Positions 1 to 6,273 of a stretch of 9,808 nt of DNA are shown here, piece after piece. The stretch is from Caldisericia bacterium. Its GTDB lineage: Bacteria; Caldisericota; Caldisericia; UBA6126; JAGPKI01. Position 1 is the stretch's first letter; every line of letters begins with the position of its first letter. The position numbers were made by a program, and so were the translations under genes. The DNA is taken from contig JAGPKI010000051.1 of NCBI GenBank assembly GCA_018054005.1, positions 1 to 9,808 of the forward strand, in the 5' to 3' direction. Below the pieces are notes generated by a model, which was not told where the DNA came from, did not search any database, and worked only from the letters and a program-made list of their open reading frames with translations.

Positions 1-719
1 CAAGAAGAGGTAAGGGTATTTTTAAGAAAGTAATGCAAAACATAGATAATTTGAGACAATGGAAAGTACCATTTGGATTTTCAGTTACCGTTACGAGAGA
101 AAATGTTGATGAAGTTTCAAGCGAAGAATTTGTAGATTTTATGGATAAAAAAGGTGCATTTTTATGTTGGTATTTTATGTATGTACCCATCGGGAGAAAT
201 CCTAATTTCGAGATGATGCTTACACCCGAGCAAAGAAAAGAATTTTTTGATAAAATTAGTTATTATAGAAGAGTTAAACCAATTGTTTTAGCTGATTTTT
301 GGAATGATGGGGAAGCAGTTTCAGGTTGTATAAGTAGTGGCAGAAAATATCTTCATATAAATGCAAAAGGCGACGTAGAGCCCTGTGCATTTGTTCATTT
401 TGCAGTTGACAACATTAAAGAGAAAAGTCTTAAGGAATGCTTAAATTCTGATTTCTTGAGATTTTTACAATCCAAAATACCATTTTCTGAAAATTTAAGA
501 CGCCCTTGTATGATTATTGACAACCCATGGGTATTGAGAGAAGCTGTTCAAAAATATAATGCTCGTCCTACTTGTGGAAAAGCTGACGATATCCTTGATG
601 AACTTAAAGAATCAATCGATAATTATGCTTATTCGTGGCAGAAAGTAGCAGATAAAATTTGGTACGAGAAAAAAACAACTGACAAAGATAAAGAATTAGT
701 TACGAGTGTGAAGAATTAA
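1..719 (+). CDS. Radical SAM protein, C-terminal part (5' end off window)
   Basis: The reading frame is open from the first bases of the window, so this is the C-terminal part of a longer gene. The ATG at 33 is probably internal, because the residues before it (RRGKGIFKKV) already match the family pattern RGKGxFxxV. What is visible fits the end of a radical SAM barrel (GFSVTVTREN, then a helix-strand pattern) followed by a SPASM/Twitch-like cysteine region. Counting from the ATG at 33, this holds GCISSGRKYLHINAKGDVEPC (C99 to C118), DNIKEKSLKECL and a later PC (C159), with C181 as a further candidate ligand. These cysteines probably bind an auxiliary iron-sulfur cluster. The CxxxCxxC motif that binds the SAM cluster would lie upstream and cannot be seen. 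A basic, helical tail of about 45 residues ends the protein. The substrate is unknown. It is the first visible gene of a plus-strand block with a methyltransferase-like membrane protein and a phosphoesterase. Confidence 0.85.
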   Translation, partial: RRGKGIFKKVMQNIDNLRQWKVPFGFSVTVTRENVDEVSSEEFVDFMDKKGAFLCWYFMYVPIGRNPNFEMMLTPEQRKEFFDKISYYRRVKPIVLADFWNDGEAVSGCISSGRKYLHINAKGDVEPCAFVHFAVDNIKEKSLKECLNSDFLRFLQSKIPFSENLRRPCMIIDNPWVLREAVQKYNARPTCGKADDILDELKESIDNYAYSWQKVADKIWYEKKTTDKDKELVTSVKN

Positions 720-723
720 CATA

Positions 724-1236
724 TTGTTCCTGATATGTGGAATAAGTAGTTTTATTACATACTTTTTAGCTGATTACATAGAATATAAAGGAAAAAGTTT
801 AAAGTATAGTAAATTTTTAAGTTATAGTAGTGTAATATTACTACTTATTTCCGCAATAGGACTTATTGTTTTCTCTCCGAAATGGCACATTCCTTTATAT
901 GTAAAATTGATTTTTTTAGTTCTTAGTATTATTGCATTTATATTTCTATATAAAGCATTATTTGTTGAAGTTGCTTTCTATAAAGATAAGAAAGAAAAAA
1001 TAATTAAAACAGGAATTTATAAGCTTTGTAGACATCCAGGAGTGTTATTACTTTTTTTACTATTATTTTTTCTTTCTTTATCAAGTGGATCAATATATTT
1101 ATTTTGTTGTGCGTTTCTGTTTTCTGCTTTAAATTTTTTTATTGCAGTATTTGAGGATAAAATATTTCTTCCCCATAAATTCAAAGAATATGAAGAATAC
1201 AAGAAAAATACTCCTTTCTTGTTTCCAAAATTATGA
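724..1236 (+). CDS. Isoprenylcysteine/phospholipid methyltransferase-family membrane protein
   Basis: A 170-residue, very hydrophobic protein with about five membrane segments (roughly residues 3-18, 32-50, 59-80, 105-120 and 122-142). The family signature is clear: TGIYKLCRHPG at 96-106, followed by a hydrophobic helix pair, E144, and the closing pattern EYEEYKKNTPFLFPKL. This matches the ICMT/PEMT superfamily, whose conserved RHP region and C-terminal Glu/Tyr residues bind S-adenosylmethionine at the membrane face. In bacteria the acceptor is usually unknown and none can be assigned here. The start is TTG at 724, four bases after the preceding stop. The frame is closed by a stop at 709-711, so no ATG or GTG start exists upstream. 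A weak GAAG about ten bases before is the only ribosome-binding candidate, and coupling to the upstream gene seems likely. Confidence 0.8.
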   Translation: MFLICGISSFITYFLADYIEYKGKSLKYSKFLSYSSVILLLISAIGLIVFSPKWHIPLYVKLIFLVLSIIAFIFLYKALFVEVAFYKDKKEKIIKTGIYKLCRHPGVLLLFLLLFFLSLSSGSIYLFCCAFLFSALNFFIAVFEDKIFLPHKFKEYEEYKKNTPFLFPKL

Positions 1237-1241
1237 GTATA

Positions 1242-1260
1242 TTGTAGTTAATAATTACAA
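1242..1260. repeat. 19-base near-perfect palindrome before the phosphoesterase start
   Basis: TTGTAGTTAATAATTACAA reads as an inverted repeat around its central base, with eight of nine pairs matching. The exception is G1247 opposite T1255, which is a wobble pair in RNA. It ends three bases before the ATG at 1264, where a ribosome-binding site would normally be. A TATATT at 1238-1243 overlaps its left edge. It could be a repressor site or a small RNA hairpin. In DNA this AT-rich, similar palindromes are expected by chance, so only the position makes it notable. Confidence 0.3.
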
Positions 1261-1263
1261 CAA

Positions 1264-1998
1264 ATGATTATTGCAATAATTTCAGATATACATGCTAATT
1301 TAGAAGCTTTAACAGTGGCTATTAATTTTATCTTAGAAAGAAATGCATCCAAAATATTATGTTGTGGTGATATCGTTGGATATGGGCCCGATCCATCTTC
1401 TTGTATTAACCTACTGAGAAGATATGATTTTAAATCAGTTTATGGGAATCATGACAAAGCGATTTTAACAGATTCTATTGGAATCTATTTTAATGAAGAT
1501 GCCATTGTTGCACTTAATATACAAAAAAATTTAATTAATGCTGAACAAATTGGGTTTATTAAGAAACTTCCATTTACAATTTCCGAAGATGAGTATATTT
1601 TAACTCATAGCTTTTTAAGCAAACAATCTCCCTACAAGTATGTTTATGATGAAAAAACAGCAACAGAAAATATGGCTCTTACAAGAAAACGGATATTATT
1701 TATAGGACATTCACATATTCCTGGATTTGTGGTTTTTGAAGGAGAAAAGGTTACATTCATGAATGCGTTTAATAATATTCGCATAAATATTGAAAAAGGC
1801 AAAAGATATTTAGTTAATGTTGGTAGTATTGGGCAATCAAGGGATGGCAATCCTCAATTGTCAGTTTGCATTTATGATACTGAAGATAATTTTATAGAGA
1901 TTGTGAGGTTACCGTATAGAGTTGATTTAACAGTGAAAAAGATGATAGAATTAGGATTTCCTAAAAATCTTTATAAACGCTTAAGTTTAGGGTTATAA
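1264..1998 (+). CDS. Calcineurin-like metallophosphoesterase (ApaH/YfcE-like)
   Basis: A 244-residue cytoplasmic protein with all five metal-binding blocks of the calcineurin-like phosphoesterase fold. They are SDIH (D8, H10), CGDIVGYGPDP (D36), GNHD (N62, H63), THS (H115) and GHSH (H149, H151). NVGSIGQSRDGNP at 185-197 and a C-terminal GFPKNLYKRL pattern are typical of the small single-domain group often labelled diadenosine-tetraphosphatase-like or YfcE-like. The active site should hold two divalent metals and cleave phosphomono- or diesters, but the natural substrate cannot be read from sequence. No signal peptide or membrane segment is seen. The ATG at 1264 is the first possible start after an in-frame TAA at 1252-1254. 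No Shine-Dalgarno sequence precedes it, and a 19-base near-palindrome occupies that space. The gene lies 27 bases after the membrane methyltransferase gene and is the last gene before the terminator. Confidence 0.9.
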   Translation: MIIAIISDIHANLEALTVAINFILERNASKILCCGDIVGYGPDPSSCINLLRRYDFKSVYGNHDKAILTDSIGIYFNEDAIVALNIQKNLINAEQIGFIKKLPFTISEDEYILTHSFLSKQSPYKYVYDEKTATENMALTRKRILFIGHSHIPGFVVFEGEKVTFMNAFNNIRINIEKGKRYLVNVGSIGQSRDGNPQLSVCIYDTEDNFIEIVRLPYRVDLTVKKMIELGFPKNLYKRLSLGL

Positions 1999-2080
1999 AA
2001 ATTTATTAATATAATTGTAACCTTTTAGAAATTTTTAAGGTAATAATATATGAATACATTACCCTTCTTAAAGTAGAGTA

Positions 2081-2151
2081 AAAGAAGAGTAAGCTCCTAA
2101 TTTGTATGGTTTTAGAAGAAATTTTAGGAACTTGCTCTTCTTTATTTTTTT
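2081..2151 (+). terminator. Intrinsic terminator between convergent operons
   Basis: The left arm (2081-2100) and right arm (2124-2143) are 20 bases each. They pair with 18 Watson-Crick matches, one G-U wobble and one mismatch around a 23-base loop, and the plus strand continues into a T-rich run (2141-2151). This ends the plus-strand block about 80 bases after the phosphoesterase stop. The right arm runs two bases into the dprA stop codon, and the T-run encodes dprA's final lysines in the other direction. The hairpin would also form in the minus-strand transcript, but there the tail is only weakly U-rich (TACTCTACTT). Termination of the dprA operon at the same place is therefore plausible but less certain. 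Confidence 0.75.
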
Positions 2152-3176
2152 AGATATTTTCCATTTATCATTTCTATTAATCCCTTTAATTCAAGTTCAG
2201 TTAAAGTAATCATTACTTTATTAGCTTTAAGCCCGGTTTTGTCTATTATCTCATTTAAATTTTTGCCAGTAAAATCATCAATACTATTTATAATAATTTT
2301 CTCTTCATCAGTTAATTGTGTATTTTTAAAGAGGTTCGAATTTTGTAGAACAGTAGGGTTTTTTGAATAGATATCGTTAATATTTAAATATGGAATTGCT
2401 CCACTTTTTATTAGTTGATTTGTCCCTCTGCTTAGCTCTGAATAGATGCTTCCTGGAACAGCGTATACATCCTTTCCTTGGTCGAGAGCATAGTCTGCCG
2501 TTAATAATGCTCCACTTTTTTCCGATGCCTCTACAACAATAACGCCATCTGATATAGCGCTTATTATTCTATTTCTCACAGGAAAATTTATATTTAATGG
2601 ATCAGTAGAAAAAGGAAATTCCGAGATTAATGCACCACTATTTTCTATTTCTTCTTTTAATTTTTTATTTTGTTTTGGATATGTTATATCAACTCCACAG
2701 CCGAGAACTGCGTATGTTCTGCCTTTTGCATCTATTGCTCCTCTATGTGCACTACTGTCTATTCCATAAGCCATACCTGAAACCACTGTTACTTTTCTTT
2801 GACCAAGCTGAAATCCTACCTCATAGGCTACTTTTAGTCCATATGTTGTAGCTTTCCTTGATCCTACTATTGCAATAGTTTTAATAGGTGAGCCAAGTTC
2901 TCCTTTAATATAAAGGACTGGTGGAGAGTTTTTTATATGTTTAACTGAAGTAGGATAATCTTCAGAATTATATTCTACTATCTTTGCATTTAATTTTAAT
3001 GCTTTTTCGAGTTCGCCCTCAACAAAATTTGAAGCATTTTTACTATTTACTGTATCAAGGATTTTATCTGGAAGTTCGTTTTCATTTAGGTCTTTAATTT
3101 CGTTAAATTGTTTATATTTAAGAGTTTTTTTGACATATATTAGGTAAGTATATCTTAAATATAGATTAGATATCAT
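2142..3176 (-). CDS. dprA: DNA-processing protein DprA (Smf)
   Basis: A 344-residue protein with the whole DprA Rossmann core. Visible motifs are YPTSVKHIKNSPPVLYIKG (74-92), IVGSRKATTYG (103-113), VVSGMAYGIDSSAHRGA (131-147), GCGVDITYP (159-167), ISEFP (184-188), FPVRNRIISAISD (198-210), VVEASEKSGALLTA (214-227), VPGSI (240-244) and GTNQLIKSGA (251-260). The C-terminal 60 residues (LTDEEKIIINSI to the end) fit the winged-helix domain common in this family. The first 65 residues are weakly conserved and do not show a clear helix-hairpin-helix. DprA binds incoming single-stranded DNA and loads RecA during natural transformation, and it is also kept in many bacteria not known to be competent. 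The ATG overlaps the phosphorylase stop by one base (TAATG) with no Shine-Dalgarno, so translation is probably coupled. It is the last gene of the minus-strand operon. Confidence 0.95.
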   Translation of the reverse strand: MISNLYLRYTYLIYVKKTLKYKQFNEIKDLNENELPDKILDTVNSKNASNFVEGELEKALKLNAKIVEYNSEDYPTSVKHIKNSPPVLYIKGELGSPIKTIAIVGSRKATTYGLKVAYEVGFQLGQRKVTVVSGMAYGIDSSAHRGAIDAKGRTYAVLGCGVDITYPKQNKKLKEEIENSGALISEFPFSTDPLNINFPVRNRIISAISDGVIVVEASEKSGALLTADYALDQGKDVYAVPGSIYSELSRGTNQLIKSGAIPYLNINDIYSKNPTVLQNSNLFKNTQLTDEEKIIINSIDDFTGKNLNEIIDKTGLKANKVMITLTELELKGLIEMINGKYLKK

Positions 3177-3916
3177 TAACTATAGTAGAGTATTATTAAA
3201 TCAGAAATAGCATTTTGAAGATGCCCTGAAACTTTATTCATAACCTCTATGACTTCTTGATGACTTAGCGGATTAGGAGAAATGCCAGCTGCATAGTTAG
3301 TGCATATTGCAATAGATGAATACCCCAATTTTAATTCTTTAGCTAAAGCAACTTCTGGATATCCCGTCATTCCAACAATTTCTCCTCCAAGGATTGAATA
3401 AGCTTTTATTTCTGCTTTTGTTTCAAAACGTGGTCCCTCTGTAACAATCATTGTCAGGTCTTTTATATAATCAATTCTATTTTTAATAAAGCTCTTTTCT
3501 ATTAGATTATTTAATTTGTTAGAGTAAGGTTCTGTCATATCGGTGTGTCCTGCTCCACCCTTAAAACTATCAAAATATGTGGAATTTCTACTTTTGGTGA
3601 AGTCAATAAATTGGTAGCAAGTTCCAAACATTCCAGGTTTAAAGTCAAGCCTTAGTGAACCCACAGCTGATGTAGAAATAATATCTTTAATACCGCATTC
3701 CTTAAAAGCAAGAATGTTGGATCTGAAATTTATTTTGTGTGGTGGTATTTCATGTTTTTCCCCATGCCTCGGTAAAAAATATACAGTAAATCCATTAATA
3801 TTGATAATTTTAAGATATACTAAACCGAACTCAGTTTGTATTTCTACTTTTTCTTTTAGTTCTCCTAAATTGTAAAGCCCAGAACCGCCAATTATCCCTA
3901 ATTTTTTCTCATTCAT
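3176..3916 (-). CDS. mtnP: Family-2 nucleoside phosphorylase, probable methylthioinosine phosphorylase
   Basis: A 246-residue member of the MTA phosphorylase/purine nucleoside phosphorylase family 2. Motifs in order are GIIGGSGLY (7-15), LPRHGEKHEIPPHKINFRSN (48-67), TSAVGSL (82-88), MTEPYS (127-132), TEGPRFETKAEI (159-170), GMTGYPEVALAKE (182-194) and CTNYAAGISP (205-214). It cleaves a 5'-modified purine nucleoside with phosphate to free base and ribose-1-phosphate derivative. MTA phosphorylases such as the human enzyme carry TDYDCW at the last motif, where Asp recognises adenine. Here the residue is Asn207 (TNYAAG), as in enzymes that take 6-oxopurines, so methylthioinosine is the likelier substrate. 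The adjacent deaminase would supply it. The symbol mtnP denotes family membership only. The start codon overlaps the end of mtaD by 8 bases and has no Shine-Dalgarno. Confidence 0.88.
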   Translation of the reverse strand: MNEKKLGIIGGSGLYNLGELKEKVEIQTEFGLVYLKIININGFTVYFLPRHGEKHEIPPHKINFRSNILAFKECGIKDIISTSAVGSLRLDFKPGMFGTCYQFIDFTKSRNSTYFDSFKGGAGHTDMTEPYSNKLNNLIEKSFIKNRIDYIKDLTMIVTEGPRFETKAEIKAYSILGGEIVGMTGYPEVALAKELKLGYSSIAICTNYAAGISPNPLSHQEVIEVMNKVSGHLQNAISDLIILYYS

Positions 3917-5216
3917 TTAAGAATACTTTTTTACCTATAATTCTTTCTGCTTGCTTTCTTGCTTCTTTTTTTATCAGTTCTTCATCGAAGGATAAAATTT
4001 TATTATTTTCCATAATAATGTTTCCGTCTACTATTACAGTATCTATTTCATTTCCATATGTTGCATAAGTAAGATTTGATTCAAGAGAGAATGCAGGTGT
4101 TAGATTAATTTTGTTTAGATCAATTAGGATTAAATCAGCCAAAGAGCCTTCTTTTATTTCACCTATTGCTCCATCCCATAAGTAATTTCCTGGAACAGAA
4201 GTTGTCATTTTTAATATCTCTCTTGCAGGTAGAGATGTTGCATCTAAAGTAGAAACTTTACTTAGGAATGATGCAAGTCTCATTTCATGCCACATATTTA
4301 AGCTATTATTAGATGCTGCTCCATCAGTTCCGATAGATACTTTTATTCCTTTATTAAGCATATCTTGAACAGGAGCTATACCTGAAGCAAGTTTCATATT
4401 TGATGATGGGTTATGTGCAACTAAAACATTTTTTTCTTTTAAAATCTCAATTTCCTCTTGGGTTAAATGAACACAATGAGCAGCTACTGTTTTACCATCC
4501 ATTAGACCTGTCTCGGAAACTTTAAGAATTGGAGGTTTTCCGAAATCTTTTGTTAGTTCTTCTATTTCGCTTTTAGTCTCATTAAGATGTATATGCACAC
4601 CTGTATTAAGTTTTTTTGAAAGGGTTGCAACTTCTTTTAAGTATTCTAAAGAGCATGTATATGGTGCATGTGGTCCTAAATAGACTTTTACTCTTCCATT
4701 TGCATAATTATTGAAATTATTAAAAAAGTTTTCAGAATCAATCAACCCCTTTTTTCCATTTATTCCAATAATACCATAAGATAGAATGCATCTTAATCCA
4801 GCAATTTTTACGGCGGAAGCTACTTCTTCCATGAAAAAGTACATGTCAACGAATGTAGTACAACCAGTTCTTATAAGTTCAGCTAAACCAAGGAGGGTTC
4901 CCATGTAAATTGATTCGGGATCTAATCTTCTCTCTACTGGAAATATTTTCTTGTTTAACCAGATATTTAGAGGTAAATCATCTGCATATCCTCTCATTAA
5001 AACCATTGGAATATGAGTATGACAATTTATTAAGCCCGGAAAGGTAAGTTTATTTTTACCGTTAACTACTTTTATTCTTTCATTAGGAGGTTCTTTAATA
5101 TTCTTGGATATTAGCTTTATTTTATTTTCATCAATGAAAATGTCTACATTTCTAACATTTTCGACATCTTTAGAAAAATCTAAAATATTTGTATCACGAA
5201 TAAGAATTTTAGACAT
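3909..5216 (-). CDS. mtaD: 5'-methylthioadenosine/S-adenosylhomocysteine deaminase
   Basis: A 435-residue amidohydrolase of normal family length with the TIM-barrel motifs intact. Metal ligands are H66 and H68 in INCHTHIPMVLMRG, H210 in HIHLNET, and D298 in IGTDGAASNN. E213 and H247 (AAHCVHL) are the catalytic pair, and GPHAPYTC (H183) and E95 (PVERRLD) sit where substrate contacts lie in characterised MtaD enzymes such as the one from Thermotoga maritima. LADLILIDL and the C-terminal strands form the small beta domain. The expected reaction is zinc-dependent hydrolytic deamination of MTA and SAH to the inosine forms, and 5'-deoxyadenosine may also be used, as in archaeal DadD enzymes. Related SsnA/guanine-deaminase-like proteins are the main alternative, but the neighbouring phosphorylase favours MtaD. 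It starts 14 bases after the preceding gene, without a Shine-Dalgarno, in a string of TAATG repeats. Confidence 0.9.
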   Translation of the reverse strand: MSKILIRDTNILDFSKDVENVRNVDIFIDENKIKLISKNIKEPPNERIKVVNGKNKLTFPGLINCHTHIPMVLMRGYADDLPLNIWLNKKIFPVERRLDPESIYMGTLLGLAELIRTGCTTFVDMYFFMEEVASAVKIAGLRCILSYGIIGINGKKGLIDSENFFNNFNNYANGRVKVYLGPHAPYTCSLEYLKEVATLSKKLNTGVHIHLNETKSEIEELTKDFGKPPILKVSETGLMDGKTVAAHCVHLTQEEIEILKEKNVLVAHNPSSNMKLASGIAPVQDMLNKGIKVSIGTDGAASNNSLNMWHEMRLASFLSKVSTLDATSLPAREILKMTTSVPGNYLWDGAIGEIKEGSLADLILIDLNKINLTPAFSLESNLTYATYGNEIDTVIVDGNIIMENNKILSFDEELIKKEARKQAERIIGKKVFLNE

Positions 5217-5233
5217 TACATGTCATTACATTA
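5214..5233 (-). promoter_or_regulatory. Start-codon ladder (repeated TAATG) before mtaD
   Basis: On the minus strand the junction holds TAATG three times (5233-5229, 5228-5224 and 5218-5214). The first includes the stop codon of the upstream gene and the last holds the mtaD start. Two of the intervening ATGs (5231 and 5221) are each followed at once by TAA, making start-stop mini-frames, and the one at 5226 is closed by TAA after five codons. There is no Shine-Dalgarno. Ribosomes finishing the upstream gene could restart here. That role is inferred only from position. Confidence 0.35.
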
Positions 5234-6226
5234 AACTTCAGGTAATTCTATTTTTATGTCTTTATTTATATTTGTTATAGTAAAAGATAAATTTTGTTTT
5301 TTGATTTTACCGCTCTCATCAGGTGATTCTTCATAAAGGTCTGCTCTTATAAGAGTATATGTATTTGAATCTAAATAAAAAGTAATTTCTTTCTTTCCAC
5401 CGAGGATATTCCATTTTGCAGTAAATGGTTTTGTTTGGATTGCAATAAGTTCCTTATTGTCTTTGCTTATGTTTCTTTCAGCTAATTCATGCTCTGTATA
5501 GAGACTTCCATTAATAGATTCATACAGAGTGATAGGTGTGGATCCAGCTACAAAGGAAGCAGGTTCATTTGGATCTCGAAATATTTGTATTATATCGAGT
5601 GGTTCTTGAAGTTTTACAATAGAAACTTCTTCCTCTCTTGTTTTTATCCAATTAGGGTTCTGGTTATCTCTATAGAAAATTGTATCTATTGCATGGATTA
5701 TTTCTCGCTCAATAATGGTATTTCCAAATCTGTCATCCTCAGTATATTTAAACCTTAAAACTCCATCTTTATTTAAAGAGTAGAGCATATATGTCGTTTT
5801 CTCATATTTTTCATCTATTGCAGTTTTCCATGTATATCTAAAATTATAGCTCAAATATGATGTTAAATCTTTACTTGTATAGTCAAGAATGTTACTAAAA
5901 GTAAGCGGTTCCAATAATATCTCTAAATTATTGACTGAACTAAACCCTTTAGTATTTATTTTTTTAATTACTGTTTTAAAACCACTTTTTTCAATTATTA
6001 GTTCAACAGGCTTAAATATAGGCTTATATGCAGTAAAACGTCCTTCATCGTCGGTGTAATAGTATTTATCATTTATTCTTATAGAAACCCCGGATATTGG
6101 CTTTTGCTCAATTGAGTTTATAACTAATCCTTGAATTTTTGTTCCAGTAAAAGAATAATAAAAGAAAAAAGAAATGACAATCAGTATTATTACTAATATA
6201 ATTGTCCATGTCAACGTTTTGTTCAT
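5231..6226 (-). CDS. Membrane-anchored protein with carboxypeptidase-regulatory-like domain
   Basis: A 331-residue protein. Residues 6-25 are one hydrophobic segment after MNKTLTWT, acting as signal anchor or uncleaved signal; there is no lipobox cysteine. Residues 29-90 (IQGLVINSIEQKPISGVSIRINDKYYYTDDEGRFTAY and on) match the small beta-sandwich seen as the carboxypeptidase-regulatory or transthyretin-like domain (xGxVxDxxxxxPIxGVxVxxxxxxxxTDxxGxF). Residues about 105-331 are beta-rich with many aromatic residues. They end in a pattern of a strand, LIRADLYEE, then FTITNINKDIKIELPEV, which resembles the last strands of LolA/LppX-like lipid-binding proteins. That similarity is only suggestive and I assign no function. 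The protein should sit outside the cytoplasmic membrane. The start is well supported by a strong Shine-Dalgarno. It is the last envelope gene before the salvage genes of the operon. Confidence 0.75.
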   Translation of the reverse strand: MNKTLTWTIILVIILIVISFFFYYSFTGTKIQGLVINSIEQKPISGVSIRINDKYYYTDDEGRFTAYKPIFKPVELIIEKSGFKTVIKKINTKGFSSVNNLEILLEPLTFSNILDYTSKDLTSYLSYNFRYTWKTAIDEKYEKTTYMLYSLNKDGVLRFKYTEDDRFGNTIIEREIIHAIDTIFYRDNQNPNWIKTREEEVSIVKLQEPLDIIQIFRDPNEPASFVAGSTPITLYESINGSLYTEHELAERNISKDNKELIAIQTKPFTAKWNILGGKKEITFYLDSNTYTLIRADLYEESPDESGKIKKQNLSFTITNINKDIKIELPEV

Positions 6227-6237
6227 TATTTATATTT

Positions 6238-6245
6238 CCTCCTCT
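6238..6245 (-). promoter_or_regulatory. Strong Shine-Dalgarno next to a small hairpin
   Basis: On the minus strand AGAGGAGG lies 11 bases before the ATG at 6226 and fixes that start. Directly upstream, TGTAAA (6261-6256) and TTTACA (6250-6245) form a six-pair hairpin with loop ACCCC, whose last base is the first base of the Shine-Dalgarno. This is the widest gap inside the minus-strand operon (47 bases). The hairpin could tune access to the site or mark a processed end; there is no T-run after it. Confidence 0.55.
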
Positions 6246-6273
6246 GTAAAGGGGTTTTACACAAAAAAGATCA

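Noticed and set aside
33..35. ATG at 33 as the true start of the radical SAM gene
   Set aside because: The frame is open to the window edge and the codons before it encode RRGKGIFKKV, a continuation of the family pattern; a start here would also leave out the whole SAM-cluster half.
1017..1202. Minus-strand open frame within the membrane methyltransferase gene
   Set aside because: It runs opposite the conserved RHPG and C-terminal motif region, which is clearly coding on the plus strand.
2037..2066. Second hairpin upstream of the terminator (AAGGTAAT against ATTACCCTT)
   Set aside because: Only eight pairs with a bulged C and a 13-base loop, and no T-run after it; the stem at 2081-2143 explains termination better.
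2630..2851. Plus-strand open frame of 73 codons opposite dprA
   Set aside because: It lies entirely over conserved Rossmann-core codons of dprA, has no ribosome-binding site, and its hydrophobic, leucine-rich product is what the antisense of such AT-rich code gives.
5489..5758. Plus-strand open frame of 89 codons opposite the carboxypeptidase-regulatory-like gene
   Set aside because: The minus-strand gene has a strong ribosome-binding site and recognisable domain; the opposite frame shows no motif and has no start signal.
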